Assembly (NCBI RefSeq): GCF_011764425.1
Contig: NZ_BLPF01000001.1
Location: 2,719,001 to 2,783,000, forward strand
DNA length: 64,000 bases
Direction of reading: 5' to 3'
Origin: Phytohabitans houttuyneae
GTDB lineage: Bacteria > Actinomycetota > Actinomycetes > Mycobacteriales > Micromonosporaceae
Positions 18,001-28,214 of the stretch are shown here, piece after piece (positions within the stretch are counted from its first letter, which is position 1; every line of letters starts with the position of its first letter). The position numbers and the translations under genes are program-made. The notes beneath the pieces are model-generated. The model was not told the DNA's origin and did no database searches. It saw nothing but the letters and a program-made list of their open reading frames with translations.

Positions 18001-18069
18001 GCTGAGCAGCATCACCGCGACGGCCTGCGCCTTGCGGGCGGCCAGCATGGAGAAGACGAGCGCGATCAC
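15067..18069 (-). CDS. FtsX-like ABC transporter permease (1,000 aa)
   Basis: A large permease of the MacB/FtsX type: one membrane helix at the N terminus (residues ~5-33, MLAARKAQAVAVMLLSLFAV), a long extracytoplasmic domain (about 40-285), a cluster of membrane helices (about 295-530), a second large extracytoplasmic domain with a Cys-rich SCAGGC pair, and final helices (about 870-985). Such pumps work by mechanotransmission on periplasmic/extracellular substrates. GTG start at 18069 overlaps the previous permease stop (GTGA). It probably works with the second permease and the ATPase at 21336-22187. Cargo unknown. Confidence 0.85.
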   Translation of the reverse strand: MIALVFSMLAARKAQAVAVMLLSLFAVGAAVAGPTYLRAVDRAVVKTEVGESDRVEQTVSLSAFVGDEEAVTSEGFDSVVPRALDLQRFEVVYSASYVVLGMEPDPNVSWLVFRSDVCPHLRMVAGRCVMATGEIVLGEATARRLGLGPGSTINITSATYSEPARRYVPAGPPALLSVVGVYKPLDTANVYWGRTGYFAPGSADSEREPIFVNRQTADGVVHPQDMRSVEAVPGPGALDADHIGRVRADLDDLREELTGGTGGSQAFFAQLNTELGALLDRIDGAQVLARRVVPVAAVPLVGLCWFVIFLAVAYGTAGRRHELGLVALRGARGPVRWWLSAGESTLAILVGAPLGYLAGTLAVWLAARARFGGGELTLSGEALPYAALAAGGALLAALLAQRQQLASPVADLLRRVPARGGSWRSTAIEAIVVVLAVVAVFQLRGFEGELVGLSLLVPSLVAVAIALVAARLLMPLAGRLGTRALRRGRLGLALGTLHVARRPGSHRLFVLLAVAVSLLGFAAMAVDVAARSRAERASVETGADRVVTVLPVDAGRLLAAVREVDPDGRYAMAAAVVQPATPAGRPMLAVDTTRLGQVAVWRPEFGPSAGEVTRLLRPATPEPYVLRGTRVTAVLESPALSEGQLRVAVSLRPLDGSPTVRMTFGVLDPGVHTYTAEVGSCAGGCRLLGFDAIYARSGSEKTSMVIRELPGLVSTEQLATGWKGTAAGDVTPGPGGLAVSVTATGARQQTWVLAPDVPTPLPVVPAGQLPDTVALTGLDADRPVPQVVSEATTLPRLGARGVLTDLEYLERQTVGGTRLTDPQVWLRPDAPADVTDRLAEQGLVIAGDDTMAEARALLDKRAPALAIWFHLLAAGFAVLLGLGGLTLMAAVDRRRTTDDMRALRLQGLPARAVGRSALWSYLPVVAAALVTGAVAAVVAWWVAGGYLPVFVDDSLVLALPRWPSPSAAALPALLAALGFIGAAVGVAAALRRSVARGTLG

Positions 18070-21000
18070 CGGCGGCCACCGCCCGTCGCCCGCACAAGCT
18101 GACTGGCGGCCACCGCGCCGGTGAAGCCGAGCACGACGAGGCCGCCCAGCGCGGCCAGGGCGAGAGCGGGCGCCCGCGGGCCGGTGGCCACCGGCAGCAC
18201 CGCCCAGTCGTCAACGAACACCGGCACCGCCGCCTCCACCAGCGTCCCGCCCAACGCCGCCGCCCCGATCCCGATCGCCACGCCGGCGACGACGAGCACC
18301 GCATAGCCCCCGTATCCGATAAGGCGCACCGCCCGCCGCGACAGGCCTTGCGTGCGCAGGGCGGAGAGCTCGGCCGCGCGGTCGGGGCGCTCCACCGCGG
18401 CGGCCACCGCCAGCGCGAGCGCGGCGAGGAAGACGCCGAGCGCACCGGCGAGGAGCTGGAAGCGGAGGGCGAGGGGTGGGCCCTGCTCGCCATACCGCGC
18501 GCGGGCCGCGTCGATCGAGTCGTCGGCGTGCACGGCAAGCCCCTGCTCGCGCAGGCGGTCGACGACCGTGTCGGGCGCGCCGTCGGCCAGCCACACCTGC
18601 GCCTCGTCACCGAGGCCGGGGTCGGCCGCGAGGCGGTCCGCAAACTCAAGGTCGACAAGGTAACCGCGCGCCTGCACCCTCGGCAGCGCGGTGACCGCGC
18701 CGGAAAAGCGCACCGGAACCTCGTCGCCGCCGAAGAGCGAGAGCCGCGGATCGCCGGGATCCCCGCTCGCCGAGGCCAGCCGGGTGTGCGCCACGGGCAG
18801 GGGCACCGGCGAGTCGACGAGGTAGGCCAACCCGGTCCGGTCGACGCCGGGCCGGGACGCGACCGGGGGTGTGGTCAGGTCCACCGCACCGTCTGCGGCG
18901 GACACCGTCGGACCCTGCCCGTCGACCCGCGCCGGGCCGCGCCACCGGCTCACGTCGACAAGCGCGGGCACTGCGGCGCCTCCGCTGGTCAGGCTGTGAA
19001 ACCGGACCGGGCGGTCCGGGGGTGTATCGCCGCCCTCCGCGAGGGACGCCAGCTCGAGGGCGGCCAGCCGGCACTCGCCGCCACAACCCGAAAGATCCAT
19101 TTGGTACGAGCGACGGCCGGCCGCCAACTGTCCGAAGTCGACGGTCAGCGGGGCGCCGGCGGCCGTGACCAGATGCAGCACCACGCGCAGCGGCTCACCC
19201 GCCTTGAGCAGCTCGGCGTCCAGCGCGAGCGGACCGTCGCGGAGGTGCACCGCTTCCGGCGTGGCGGGCCGCAGCCGCCCGAGGATATCGGCGAGCTGTG
19301 CGCCGTACTCCCCTGCCAGCTGGCGACCCGCGCGAACCGCTCCGTGTCGACGGCCAGCACCACCTGCCCGGCCTCTCCCGTGCCGTTGCGCACGACGGCG
19401 GCGGCCTGCGTGCCACCGGGGTCGGCGGCCCGGACCGCGGCCAGCAGGTGGGCGCGGCTGCGCGCCTGGACGGTGAGCACGCGGTCGGCGCCGATGTCGT
19501 GGGTGGCCCGCTCCTCGCGGGCGGTGGCCGCCGCCGACCACCCGCTGGCTGCCGCGCCCAGCAGCGCGACGGAGACGGCGAGCAGCGCGAACACCCGGTG
19601 CGTGCCGGGCCGCCGCGCCAGGTGCGTGGCCGCCATCGCGAGCGGGAGCCGCCCGGCCCGCAGCGCGCGGTGGCCGGCCCGCACGGCCAGCGGCGCGATC
19701 GCGCGGGCCGCGACAAGTGCCACGGCGAGCGCCACCAGCGCGGGTGCGACGAGCACGAGGCCGGTGGACTGGCCGGGATCGCGATCCGTGACATACGCCT
19801 GGTAGACCCCAGCGACCGCGACCACCACGACGACCAGGTCGATCACGTCGGCCCGCCAGCCGCGGCGCCGCGCGGGCACGTGGCGAAGCAGGTCGATCAC
19901 GCCGGCGCCCATCCCGGACCGGTCGGCGGCGACCGCGGCGATCAACGCGCCGAGCACCGCCGCTCCACCGGCCGCCAGCGAGAGCGAGGCGGCGAACCCG
20001 GTGCGGTCGGGGTCCACCTCGCCGAGCAGCTGGGCGAGGGCGACGCCGGCCACGGCGCCGGCGACCGCGCCGGCAAGCATCGGCAGCACGCTCTGCTGGA
20101 AGACCAGCGCCCACACCCGCCACCGCGCACCGCCGCGGAGCTTGAGCCAGCCGATGTCGGGCCGGCGCTGCTCGGCGCTGTGCCGCACGGCGAAGAACAG
20201 CGCGAACCAGCAGAGCAGCAGAAGCTGCACCGCCGCGACGCTCACACCGAGGTTGACCAGCCACTGCTCGCGCTCGACCCGACTGACCAGCGCCGGCGCG
20301 CGGCTTTCCACCCGCCACTGCGCGCCGGCGGAGGCCTGCTGGCGGTCGATCTCGGCGGCCAGGTCGTAGCCGTCGATGCCCAGGTATGCCTCGACCGGCA
20401 CGACAACGTGGTATTCGGCGAACATCTCCGCCGCATCCGCGGAGGCCACCGTCTCGACGGTCGTCAGGACCGGGTCGCCCGCGCCGGCGGCCGTGTCGGT
20501 GCCGCTGGCGCGGCCGAGCACGCTGACCGCCCAATACGCACCCAGGGGGTCGCGCAGCTGGTAGGTGCCGGTGATGCGCAGCTCGATCGGCGCCTTGCCG
20601 AGCACGGTGAACACCGCCACGTCGCCGGCAGCCACCCCGAGCCGGGTGGCGGTGCGGTCACTGACCACCGCCTCACCAAGCGCCGCCGGGCAGCGGCCCA
20701 CGAGCGTGAGGTGTGCGCACATGTCGTCGCGGGCGGCGACGGTGGCGGCCTGCTTGAGGCCCTCGCGCGCCAGCTCGCCGGAGACCCGCACCGACGCGGT
20801 GCCGCTGCCGCCCTCGATGTCGACGACCCGCCCCGCCTCGGCCCGCACCTTGGCCGTCGCGGCCGGGTCGTTGTCGACCCGCGCGGTGGCCAGCACGACG
20901 CGCTGGTTGGACGGTGCGCCGGTGACGTCGGCGATGGCGACGGAGCGGGCGGCTGAAACCACATACCACGGGGCGGCGGTCGCGGCGGCCACGGCGACGG

Positions 21001-21082
21001 CCGTCAGCAGGAACAACGTGGCGGCCTGCGCCCGACGCGCGCGGATCGCGCCCAGCACCACCGCAAGCATGCGCAAGACCAT
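18066..21082 (-). pseudogene. FtsX-like ABC transporter permease paralogue, one frameshift
   Basis: A paralogue of the neighbouring permease with the same plan: an N-terminal helix with RARRAQAATLFLLTAVAV, an extracytoplasmic domain, a middle helix cluster, a second extracytoplasmic domain with SGCGGEC, and C-terminal helices. At 19310-19313 a C run (plus strand) is one base short: minus strand SWQG-STAHSS should be SWQG-EYGAQLADILGRLRP, matching the paralogue's GEVTRLLRP. One added base gives about 1,006 residues, close to the neighbour's 1,000. Probably a sequence error. The start (ATG 21082, alternatives 21070 and 21121) is unsure because no ribosome site stands out. Confidence 0.8.
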
Positions 21083-21335
21083 AAACCGGCGATGCCAAGA
21101 ATTTCGATCCCGAAAGCCCACCCAGTCTCAGCCCTGGCCCGGGCAGCAGAAGGCCCGGACGGCACCGTGAGTGACGATTCCGGGCTTGATCCACGGACCC
21201 GGCAGCGGAGGGCGGGGATCTCGGCGAGCCCTGGCGAGCCGCCGCCCTCCGCGTTGCCCGCGGGAGCAAACGGTCAGCGACTGGCGCGGACCGGGGCAAA
21301 TCCGGATCTGTTATGCCACAAGGGAGCCAGCAGCC

Positions 21336-22187
21336 TCACGACTCGGCCTGGCTACCGCCGACGACCAGGGTGACCGAGCCGTCGACGTGGTCGACGGTGA
21401 AGAGCGTGCCGGGCGGAAACTCGCCGAGCACCTCGGGCGGGAGCTGGACCGTGCCGTCGCCGGCCACCACCGCGAAGTCCTGGCCGTCGCGCCCCTCGGC
21501 GCCCACCCGGCCGTCGCGGATCGTCACCGCCCGCCCGAGCCGCGCGCCCACCTCGGCGTCGTGTGTAACCACCACTATCGTGGTGCCGCGCTCGGCGTTG
21601 ACCGTCTCCAGCGCGCCGAGCACCTCGTCGCGGCCGTGGGTGTCGAGCTGGCTGGTGGGCTCGTCGACAAGCAGCAGGCCGGGCGACGCGGCGATGCCCA
21701 CCGCGAGCGCCGCCCGCTGCCGCGCGCCGGGCGCCAGGTCGCCGATCTTCGCGGACGCCTTGCCACGCAGGCCAACCAGGTCGAGGATCCGCTCCGGGTC
21801 GTCGAGCTCGATGCCGGCCGTGTGCGCCGCGCGGCGCTGGGCGAGCCAGACGTTGCGGTGCAGCGTCGCGTAGGGCAGCAGGTTGCGCGCGGCGCCCTGC
21901 AGCACCACGCCGATCTCGGTGCCGCGCAGCCGGGAGATCTCCGCGTCGGTGAGCTTGCCCATGTCGTACGTCCCGACGCTGACCCGCCCCGCCGACGGCC
22001 GCATCAGGCCGCCGAGCAGCGCCACCAGCGTGGACTTGCCGGATCCCGACGGGCCGACGAGGGCCAGCATCTCGCCCGGGTTGATGGACAGGTCGACGCC
22101 GGACAACGCCACGACGTCACCGCCCTCGGCGCGGTAGATGTGCACCACCCGCCGGCAAGCCACCGCCAATCCCGTCACGGCACCCAT
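21336..22187 (-). CDS. ABC transporter ATP-binding protein for the FtsX-type permeases
   Basis: A 283-residue ATPase: Walker A GPSGSGKST (45-53), Q-loop VVLQG, Walker B LLLVDEP (171-177) and switch His in THD. The ABC signature is unusual: LAPGA at 151-155 in place of LSGGQ. The last ~60 residues extend beyond the usual domain and end in strands (GTLFTVDHVDGSVTLVVGG). It lies upstream of the two permeases (253-bp gap), and 13 bp after the mutase stop. It is LolD/MacB-like in type; the degenerate signature leaves open whether hydrolysis is normal. Confidence 0.85.
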   Translation of the reverse strand: MGAVTGLAVACRRVVHIYRAEGGDVVALSGVDLSINPGEMLALVGPSGSGKSTLVALLGGLMRPSAGRVSVGTYDMGKLTDAEISRLRGTEIGVVLQGAARNLLPYATLHRNVWLAQRRAAHTAGIELDDPERILDLVGLRGKASAKIGDLAPGARQRAALAVGIAASPGLLLVDEPTSQLDTHGRDEVLGALETVNAERGTTIVVVTHDAEVGARLGRAVTIRDGRVGAEGRDGQDFAVVAGDGTVQLPPEVLGEFPPGTLFTVDHVDGSVTLVVGGSQAES

Positions 22188-22200
22188 TAAAGCGGCAAAG

Positions 22201-23871
22201 TCAGAATCGCGCGGGCTCCCGGTACACGCCCCACTCGGCGCGGAGGGCGTCGCAGATCTCGCCCAGCGTTGCCTCGACCCGCACGGCGTCGAGCATGGCC
22301 GGCACGATGTTGGCGTCGGTGCGGGCCACGTCGACCATCCGGGAGATGGCCGCGTCGACCGCCGCCTTGTCCCGCTCGCCGCGCCGCCCGGCCAGCAGCT
22401 TGCGCTGCTCCAGCTCGACCTCGTGCGAGATGCGCAGGATCTCCAGCGGCTTGGTCACCGTGCCGGTGTGGTGGGTGACGCCGACGACGCGCTTGTCGCC
22501 CTTTTCCAGCGCCTGCTGGTAGACGAACGCGGCCTCCGCGATCTGCCCCGTGAACCACCCGTCTTCGATGCCGCGCAGGATGCCGGAGGTGATGGTGCCG
22601 TCCGAGCCCATCGACTTGATCTTCGCGAAGATCTCCTCCGCCTCGGCCTCGATGCGGTCGGTGAGCGCCTCGACGTACCACGAGCCGCCGAGCGGGTCGG
22701 CCACGTTGGTGACGCCGATCTCCTCCATCAGCACCTGCTGCGTGCGCAGCGCGATCTCCGCCGACTCGTCGGTGGGCAGCGCGAGCGTCTCGTCCAGCGC
22801 GTTTGTGTGCAGCGAGTTGGTACCGCCGAGCACCGCCGCGAGGGCCTCGACCGCGGTGCGCACGACGTTGTTCACCGGCTGCTGCGCGGTCAGCGACACC
22901 CCGGCCGTCTGCGTGTGGAAGCGGAGCCAGAGGGCTCGTTCGTCGGTGGCGCCGTACACGTCGCGCAGCCACCGCGCCCAGATCCGGCGGGCCGCCCGGA
23001 ACTTCGCGATCTCCTCGAAGAAGTCGACGTGCGCGTCGAAGAAGAAGCTCAGGCCGGGCGCGAACAGGTTGACGTCGAGGCCGCGGGACAGGCCGAGCTC
23101 GACGTAGCCGAAGCCGTCGGCGAGCGTGTACGCCAGCTCCTGCGCGGCGGTCGAGCCGGCCTCGCGGATGTGGTAGCCGGAGACCGACAGGGGCTTGTAG
23201 CGCGGGATGTTGTGCGCGCAGTACTCCATCAGGTCGCCGATCAGGCGCAGGTGCGGCTCGGGCTCGAAGAGCCACTCCTTCTGCGCGATGTACTCCTTGA
23301 AGATGTCCGTCTGGAGTGTACCGTCCAGTGTGGACAGATCGGCGCCCTGGCGCTCGGCGGCCACGAGGTACATGCAGAACACCGGCACCGCGGGCCCGGA
23401 GATGGTCATGCTCGTGGTGGTGGCGGCGAGGTCGATGCCGTCGAAGAGCACGTCCATGTCGACGGCGGAGTCCACCGCCACGCCGCAGTGCCCCACCTCG
23501 CCGAGCGCCTGCGGGTCGTCGGAGTCGCGGCCCATGAGCGTCGGCATGTCGAACGCGACCGAGAGCCCGCCGCCGCCCGCACCGAGGATCATCTTGTAGC
23601 GCTCGTTTGTCTGCCGCGCGTTGCCGAAGCCGGCGAACTGGCGGATCGTCCAGGTGCGCCCCGGTAGCCGGTGGGGTAGAGACCGCGGGTGTACGGGTAC
23701 TCCCCGGCCACCCGATCCGCTCGAACCCGGGCACGTCGGCACCGGGGGCGGACCGTATACCGGGTCCACCTCCAGGCCGGAGAGCGTGGTGAAGTCGGCG
23801 TCGCGCTTGCGGGCTGCGTCGTACCGGGCCTGCCACCGCTCCCGGCCCGCCGCGATCTCCTCGGCGTTCAT
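22201..23871 (-). CDS. icmA: Coenzyme B12-dependent acyl-CoA mutase large subunit, isobutyryl-CoA mutase type
   Basis: Large subunit of the methylmalonyl-CoA mutase family (556 codons). In MCM the substrate carboxylate is held by Tyr89 and Arg207; isobutyryl-CoA mutase has Phe80 and Gln198. After correcting the local shift below, this protein has Phe80 (WTIRQF) and Gln198 (KEYIAQK), i.e. the isobutyryl/n-butyryl-CoA signature. The B12-binding domain is absent, as expected for a two-subunit ICM; the small subunit is not in the window. Residues ~44-70 are garbled. Three one-base contractions (23744-23748, 23702-23705, 23659-23662) shift the frame and cancel; with three bases restored the family sequence [26 protein letters not shown] appears. 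MeaB lies nearby (25487). Confidence 0.85.
   Translation of the reverse strand: MNAEEIAAGRERWQARYDAARKRDADFTTLSGLEVDPVYGPPPVPTCPGSSGSGGRGVPVHPRSLPHRLPGRTWTIRQFAGFGNARQTNERYKMILGAGGGGLSVAFDMPTLMGRDSDDPQALGEVGHCGVAVDSAVDMDVLFDGIDLAATTTSMTISGPAVPVFCMYLVAAERQGADLSTLDGTLQTDIFKEYIAQKEWLFEPEPHLRLIGDLMEYCAHNIPRYKPLSVSGYHIREAGSTAAQELAYTLADGFGYVELGLSRGLDVNLFAPGLSFFFDAHVDFFEEIAKFRAARRIWARWLRDVYGATDERALWLRFHTQTAGVSLTAQQPVNNVVRTAVEALAAVLGGTNSLHTNALDETLALPTDESAEIALRTQQVLMEEIGVTNVADPLGGSWYVEALTDRIEAEAEEIFAKIKSMGSDGTITSGILRGIEDGWFTGQIAEAAFVYQQALEKGDKRVVGVTHHTGTVTKPLEILRISHEVELEQRKLLAGRRGERDKAAVDAAISRMVDVARTDANIVPAMLDAVRVEATLGEICDALRAEWGVYREPARF
23659..23748. other. Locally frame-shifted patch in icmA from three compensating contractions
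   Basis: Between these positions the protein reads [16 protein letters not shown]-like sequence unlike any mutase. Adding one C at 23744-23748, one G at 23702-23705 and one G at 23659-23662 (minus strand sense) restores the family sequence. Because 3 x 1 = 3, the open frame looks intact and the defect is easily missed. Confidence 0.75.
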
Positions 23872-23920
23872 GCAAGAGAGTCTAGAGGTAACCCTGAACG
23901 ATCGCTAAGGTTGCCTATGT

Positions 23921-24654
23921 TTACGGCTGGTATCCCGCCGCCCGCGCCTCGTCGCCACCGACCGGGCCGGCGTCGTCGACGTGCACATCGTCCACCCTGA
24001 TGTTTACCTCAGTGACCTCGAGGCCGAGCAGGTTTTCCACGGAACTGATCACCTTGGCCCGGACCTTCTCGGTCACGGAGTGGACCACGAACCCGTACTC
24101 GATCACGAGCGTGATGTTGATGACCGCGGTGCGCCCTTCGAGCCGCACCGACATGCCGCGGTCGGCGTCCTCGTCGGCGTCGCCGAGGCCGATCCGCTCC
24201 TTGACGTTGGCGAAGAAGCGGGCGACGTCGCCACCCAGGTCGTACACGCCCGGGACCTCGCGGGTCGCGATGCCGGCGATCTTTTCGACCACCTCGTCGG
24301 CGATCGACGTCATGCCACGCTCGGCGGCCAGCTCGGCGTTGTTGCGCAGGCGCTCGACCACCTGCGAGGCGACCCGCCCGAGGCCGCGGCGGCCCGCTCG
24401 ACCGCGTCACCGGCCCGGTCGACGGCGTCGTTGATCTGCTCGCTGATCTGCGCGACGGTGCCGTTGCCCGCGGAGGGCGACGAGGCGGGCGCGGCGGACG
24501 GCGTCGCGGCGGGCGCCGGCGTGGTGGCCGGCAGGACCGCCGAAGGGGCGATCGCCGAAGAGGCCGAAGTGGTGGTCGCGGGCGCCTCGACGATCGTCTC
24601 GTCGGCCTTGCTCTCCTGGCGCTGTGCCGGCACCTGAGCCGCTACGTCGGTCAT
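23921..24654 (-). CDS. Asp23/Gls24-family envelope stress protein, with one frameshift
   Basis: The C-terminal part (about residues 98-244) is an Asp23 domain: GMTSIADEVVEKIAGIATREVPGVYDLGG, a short loop and the end ITLVIEYGFVVHSVTEKVR. Family members form abundant membrane-associated assemblies linked to envelope stress. The true N terminus is an Ala/Pro/Ser-rich leader starting at ATG 24654 behind a near-perfect ribosome site (GGGGGAG, 5-nt spacer). It leads into a helix ISEQINDAVDRAGDAVERAAAASGG, which joins the Asp23 domain only if one base is added at 24373-24375 (plus strand C run). As given, only the last 146 codons from GTG 24361 read as Asp23. Likely a sequence error. Confidence 0.75.
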
Positions 24655-24742
24655 GACATCTCCCCCTGTGTCGCTGGCAGGCCACTGGGACCGGAGCGTA
24701 CCCGCCGCGGGCGAACGCGGGGAGTGCCGTGACGCCCCGTCA

Positions 24743-25399
24743 CTACGCGCGCACGAGCTCCGCGCGGCCGTCGACCAGGTGCAACTCAGCGTCACACGCG
24801 GCGGCCGCCTCAGGGTCGTGGGTCGCGAAGACCACCGCCGCGCCCCGCCCGGCCTCGTCGTGCAGCAGGTCCAGCACCCGCTGGCGGTTGGCCGCGTCGA
24901 GCTCGCTGGTCACCTCGTCGGCGAGCAGCACGGTGCCGCCCAGGGCCAGCCCGCGCGCGATCGCGGTGCGCTGCTGCTGGCCGCCGGACAGCTCCTCGAC
25001 GAGCTGGTCGGTCTGCCCGGTCAACCCCAACCGCTCCAGCGACGCCGCGGTCAGCCGCCGCGCGTCGGACGGCGAGGCACCGGTGGCGATGAGCGCGACC
25101 TGGAGGTTTTCCCCGGCGGTGAGGATCGCGGCGAGCCCGTTGTCCTGCGGCACCAGCACCACGCCCCGGGCCACCGCGTGGTCGCGGTCGCGCAGCGCCT
25201 CACCGTCGACGGTCACGCTGCCCGCGGCGGGCGCGAGCAGGCCGGCCATGGTCGCCAGCAGGGTGGTCTTGCCCGCACCGGACGGACCGGTGACGGCCAG
25301 CACCCGCCCCGGCTCGGCGGTCACCGTGACGTCCCGCAGGACCGGCTCGCCCCGCCCGTACGCGACTGAGAGCTTGTCGACCATCACCGTCGTACCCAC
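24743..25399 (-). CDS. ABC transporter ATP-binding protein
   Basis: A compact 218-residue ATPase with Walker A GPSGAGKTT (38-46), Q-loop VPQDN, canonical signature LSGGQ (137-141), Walker B LLADE (158-162) and switch His in THD. Size and sequence resemble LolD/MacB-type importer-exporter ATPases. No permease is adjacent; it might serve the two FtsX-like permeases downstream in the same direction or a distant partner. Start GTG 25399 has no clear ribosome site; ATG 25384 is possible. Confidence 0.85.
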   Translation of the reverse strand: MGTTVMVDKLSVAYGRGEPVLRDVTVTAEPGRVLAVTGPSGAGKTTLLATMAGLLAPAAGSVTVDGEALRDRDHAVARGVVLVPQDNGLAAILTAGENLQVALIATGASPSDARRLTAASLERLGLTGQTDQLVEELSGGQQQRTAIARGLALGGTVLLADEVTSELDAANRQRVLDLLHDEAGRGAAVVFATHDPEAAAACDAELHLVDGRAELVRA

Positions 25400-25486
25400 G
25401 GGGAGAGAGTAGCCACTGGCTACGGTTTGGGATGACCTGCTCGCACCCGGTCCTTCGCGGAGAGCCGTACCGCGAGAAGGTGTGGC

Positions 25487-26439
25487 TCAAGCAAGCGACG
25501 CGAGGAGTGAGGCCGCGGCGGCGTAAGGGTCTGTCTCGCCGGCCGCCACCTTCACGGCGGCGTCGCGCAGAGCGGTACCCGAGCGGATCGAGCCCAGCCG
25601 CTCACGGAGGGTGCCCAGCGCGATCGCCTCGACCTCGGCGGCGGCCCGCTTCTCGCGGCGGCGGCGCAGCTCGCCGTGCTCGACAAGCCAGGCGCGGTGC
25701 TTCTGCACGGCGGTGAGGATGTCGTCGATGCCCTGGCCGCGCGACGCGACCGCGCGCACCACCTGGGGCCGCCACTCGCCGGGGGCCCGCTCGCCGAGTC
25801 CGATCATGCCTTGGATGTCGTGATAGGTGGCGTCCGCGCCGTCGCGGTCGGCCTTGTTGACAACGAACACGTCGGCGATCTCGAGGATGCCGGCCTTTAC
25901 CGCCTGGATGGCGTCGCCCATGCCGGGGGCGAGGAGCACGAGCGTGGTGTCGGCGAGCGAGGCAACCTCGACCTCGGCCTGCCCGACGCCGACGGTCTCG
26001 ACCAGCACGATGTCGCAGCCGGCGCCCTCCAGCACCCGCACCGCCTGTGGCGTCGCCGCGGCCAGCCCGCCGAGGTGGCCGCGGCTGGACATCGAGCGGA
26101 TGTACACGCCGGGGTCGGTCGCGTGGTCCTGCATGCGCACCCGGTCGCCGAGGATCGCCCCGCCGGTGAACGGGCTGGACGGGTCGACCGCCAGCACCCC
26201 CACCCGGTGCCCCTCGGCACGCAGCGCGCGCACGAACTCGTTGGTCGTCGTGGACTTGCCGACGCCGGGCGAGCCGGTGAGGCCGATGACCTGCGCCTTG
26301 CCGGTGTGCGGCGCGAGCGCGGCGGCCACGTCGGGCAGCAGCTCGTCGCCGGACTCGACCAGGGTGATCAGCCGGGCCACCGCGCGGGGGTCACCCTCGC
26401 GCGCGGCGGCCACGAGCGCGGCTACGTCACGGCTTCTTC

Positions 26440-26443
<4 letters not shown>
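25487..26443 (-). CDS. meaB: MeaB/ArgK-family P-loop GTPase, chaperone of B12 acyl-CoA mutases
   Basis: A 318-residue G3E GTPase. Walker [10 protein letters not shown] at 57-65, ETVGVGQ (149-155) and the guanine-specificity motif NKAD (196-199) identify MeaB, which gates cofactor loading and protects methylmalonyl-CoA-type mutases. GTG at 26443 overlaps the thiolase stop (GTGA), so translation is coupled. An acyl-CoA mutase lies 1.6 kb away (22201-23871), its likely client. The segment before this start in the same frame lies inside the thiolase gene and is not used. Confidence 0.9.
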
Positions 26444-27621
<1,178 letters not shown>

Positions 27622-27672
27622 CTTGCTCACCCTCCCGCACCACTTAACGGTCGTTCGGGTCAGACTAACTCT
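27622..27672. promoter_or_regulatory. Divergent control region with AACGGTCGTT palindrome
   Basis: These 51 bp separate the divergent thiolase and epimerase starts. They contain TTAACGGTCGTTC (27644-27656) with the core AACG-GT-CGTT. A similar block, TGAACGGTAGTTT, is found on the minus strand at 28166-28178 just ahead of ccr. A shared operator for an acyl-CoA regulator is possible (inference); no -10/-35 pair is clear. Confidence 0.4.
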
Positions 27673-28167
27673 ATGAGTGAGCATGACCACGGCGAGCCCG
27701 CTGCCGACTATGTCACAGGGATCGGCCTGCTTCGCATCGACCACGTCGGCGTGGCGGTAGCCGACCTCGACGAGGCGATCGGCTTCTACGCGCGGGTCTT
27801 CGGCATGCGCTGCGTACACCGCGAGACCAACGAGGAGCAGGGAGTCGAGGAGGCGATGCTCGCGGTCGGGCCGGATCCGGCCGGCGGGCAGGTGCAGCTC
27901 CTCGCGCCGCTGTCCCCGTCGTCCACGATCGCGAAGTTCCTGGAGCGGAACGGGCCGGGCGTGCAGCAGGTGGCGTACACGGTGGCGGACGTCGAGGCGG
28001 CCTGCGCGCGGCTGCGCGAGCGCGGCATGCGGCTGCTCTACGACGAGCCGAGGCGGGGTACGGCGGGTTCGCGGATCAACTTCGTGCACCCGAAAGACGC
28101 CGGCGGAGTGTTGATCGAGCTGGTGGAACCGCCAAATGCAGTACTTCACAAAACGGTTCCGGCTTAA
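27673..28167 (+). CDS. mce: Methylmalonyl-CoA epimerase (VOC/glyoxalase fold)
   Basis: A 164-residue metal-dependent epimerase that interconverts (2R)- and (2S)-methylmalonyl-CoA (some also act on ethylmalonyl-CoA). It has the paired VOC modules with [19 protein letters not shown] (metal ligand His24), the central Gln strand and the C-terminal glutamate (Glu149 in VLIELVEP). The His-His pair seen in many epimerases is Gln98-Gln99 here (GPGVQQVAY), a variant I recall in other actinobacterial members. Start ATG 27673. It is followed 47 bp later by ccr. Confidence 0.9.
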   Translation: MSEHDHGEPAADYVTGIGLLRIDHVGVAVADLDEAIGFYARVFGMRCVHRETNEEQGVEEAMLAVGPDPAGGQVQLLAPLSPSSTIAKFLERNGPGVQQVAYTVADVEAACARLRERGMRLLYDEPRRGTAGSRINFVHPKDAGGVLIELVEPPNAVLHKTVPA

Positions 28168-28178
28168 ACTACCGTTCA
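28166..28178 (-). promoter_or_regulatory. Candidate operator copy before ccr
   Basis: Minus strand TGAACGGTAGTTT matches the TTAACGGTCGTTC block at 27644-27656 in 9 of 13 positions including all of AACGGT and GTT. It lies at the end of the epimerase gene, 37 bp ahead of the ccr start. Confidence 0.3.
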
Positions 28179-28214
28179 GTAACATCCTGGGCCTGAACCT
28201 CCAGGAGGTGCGCG

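Noticed and set aside
23921-24361. Asp23 gene starting at GTG 24361.
   Set aside because: It has no ribosome site, while ATG 24654 has an excellent one and the leader joins the domain with a single-base correction.
27622-27672. B12 riboswitch ahead of thiolase/mce.
   Set aside because: The 51-bp gap is far too short for a cobalamin riboswitch and lacks its B12-box.
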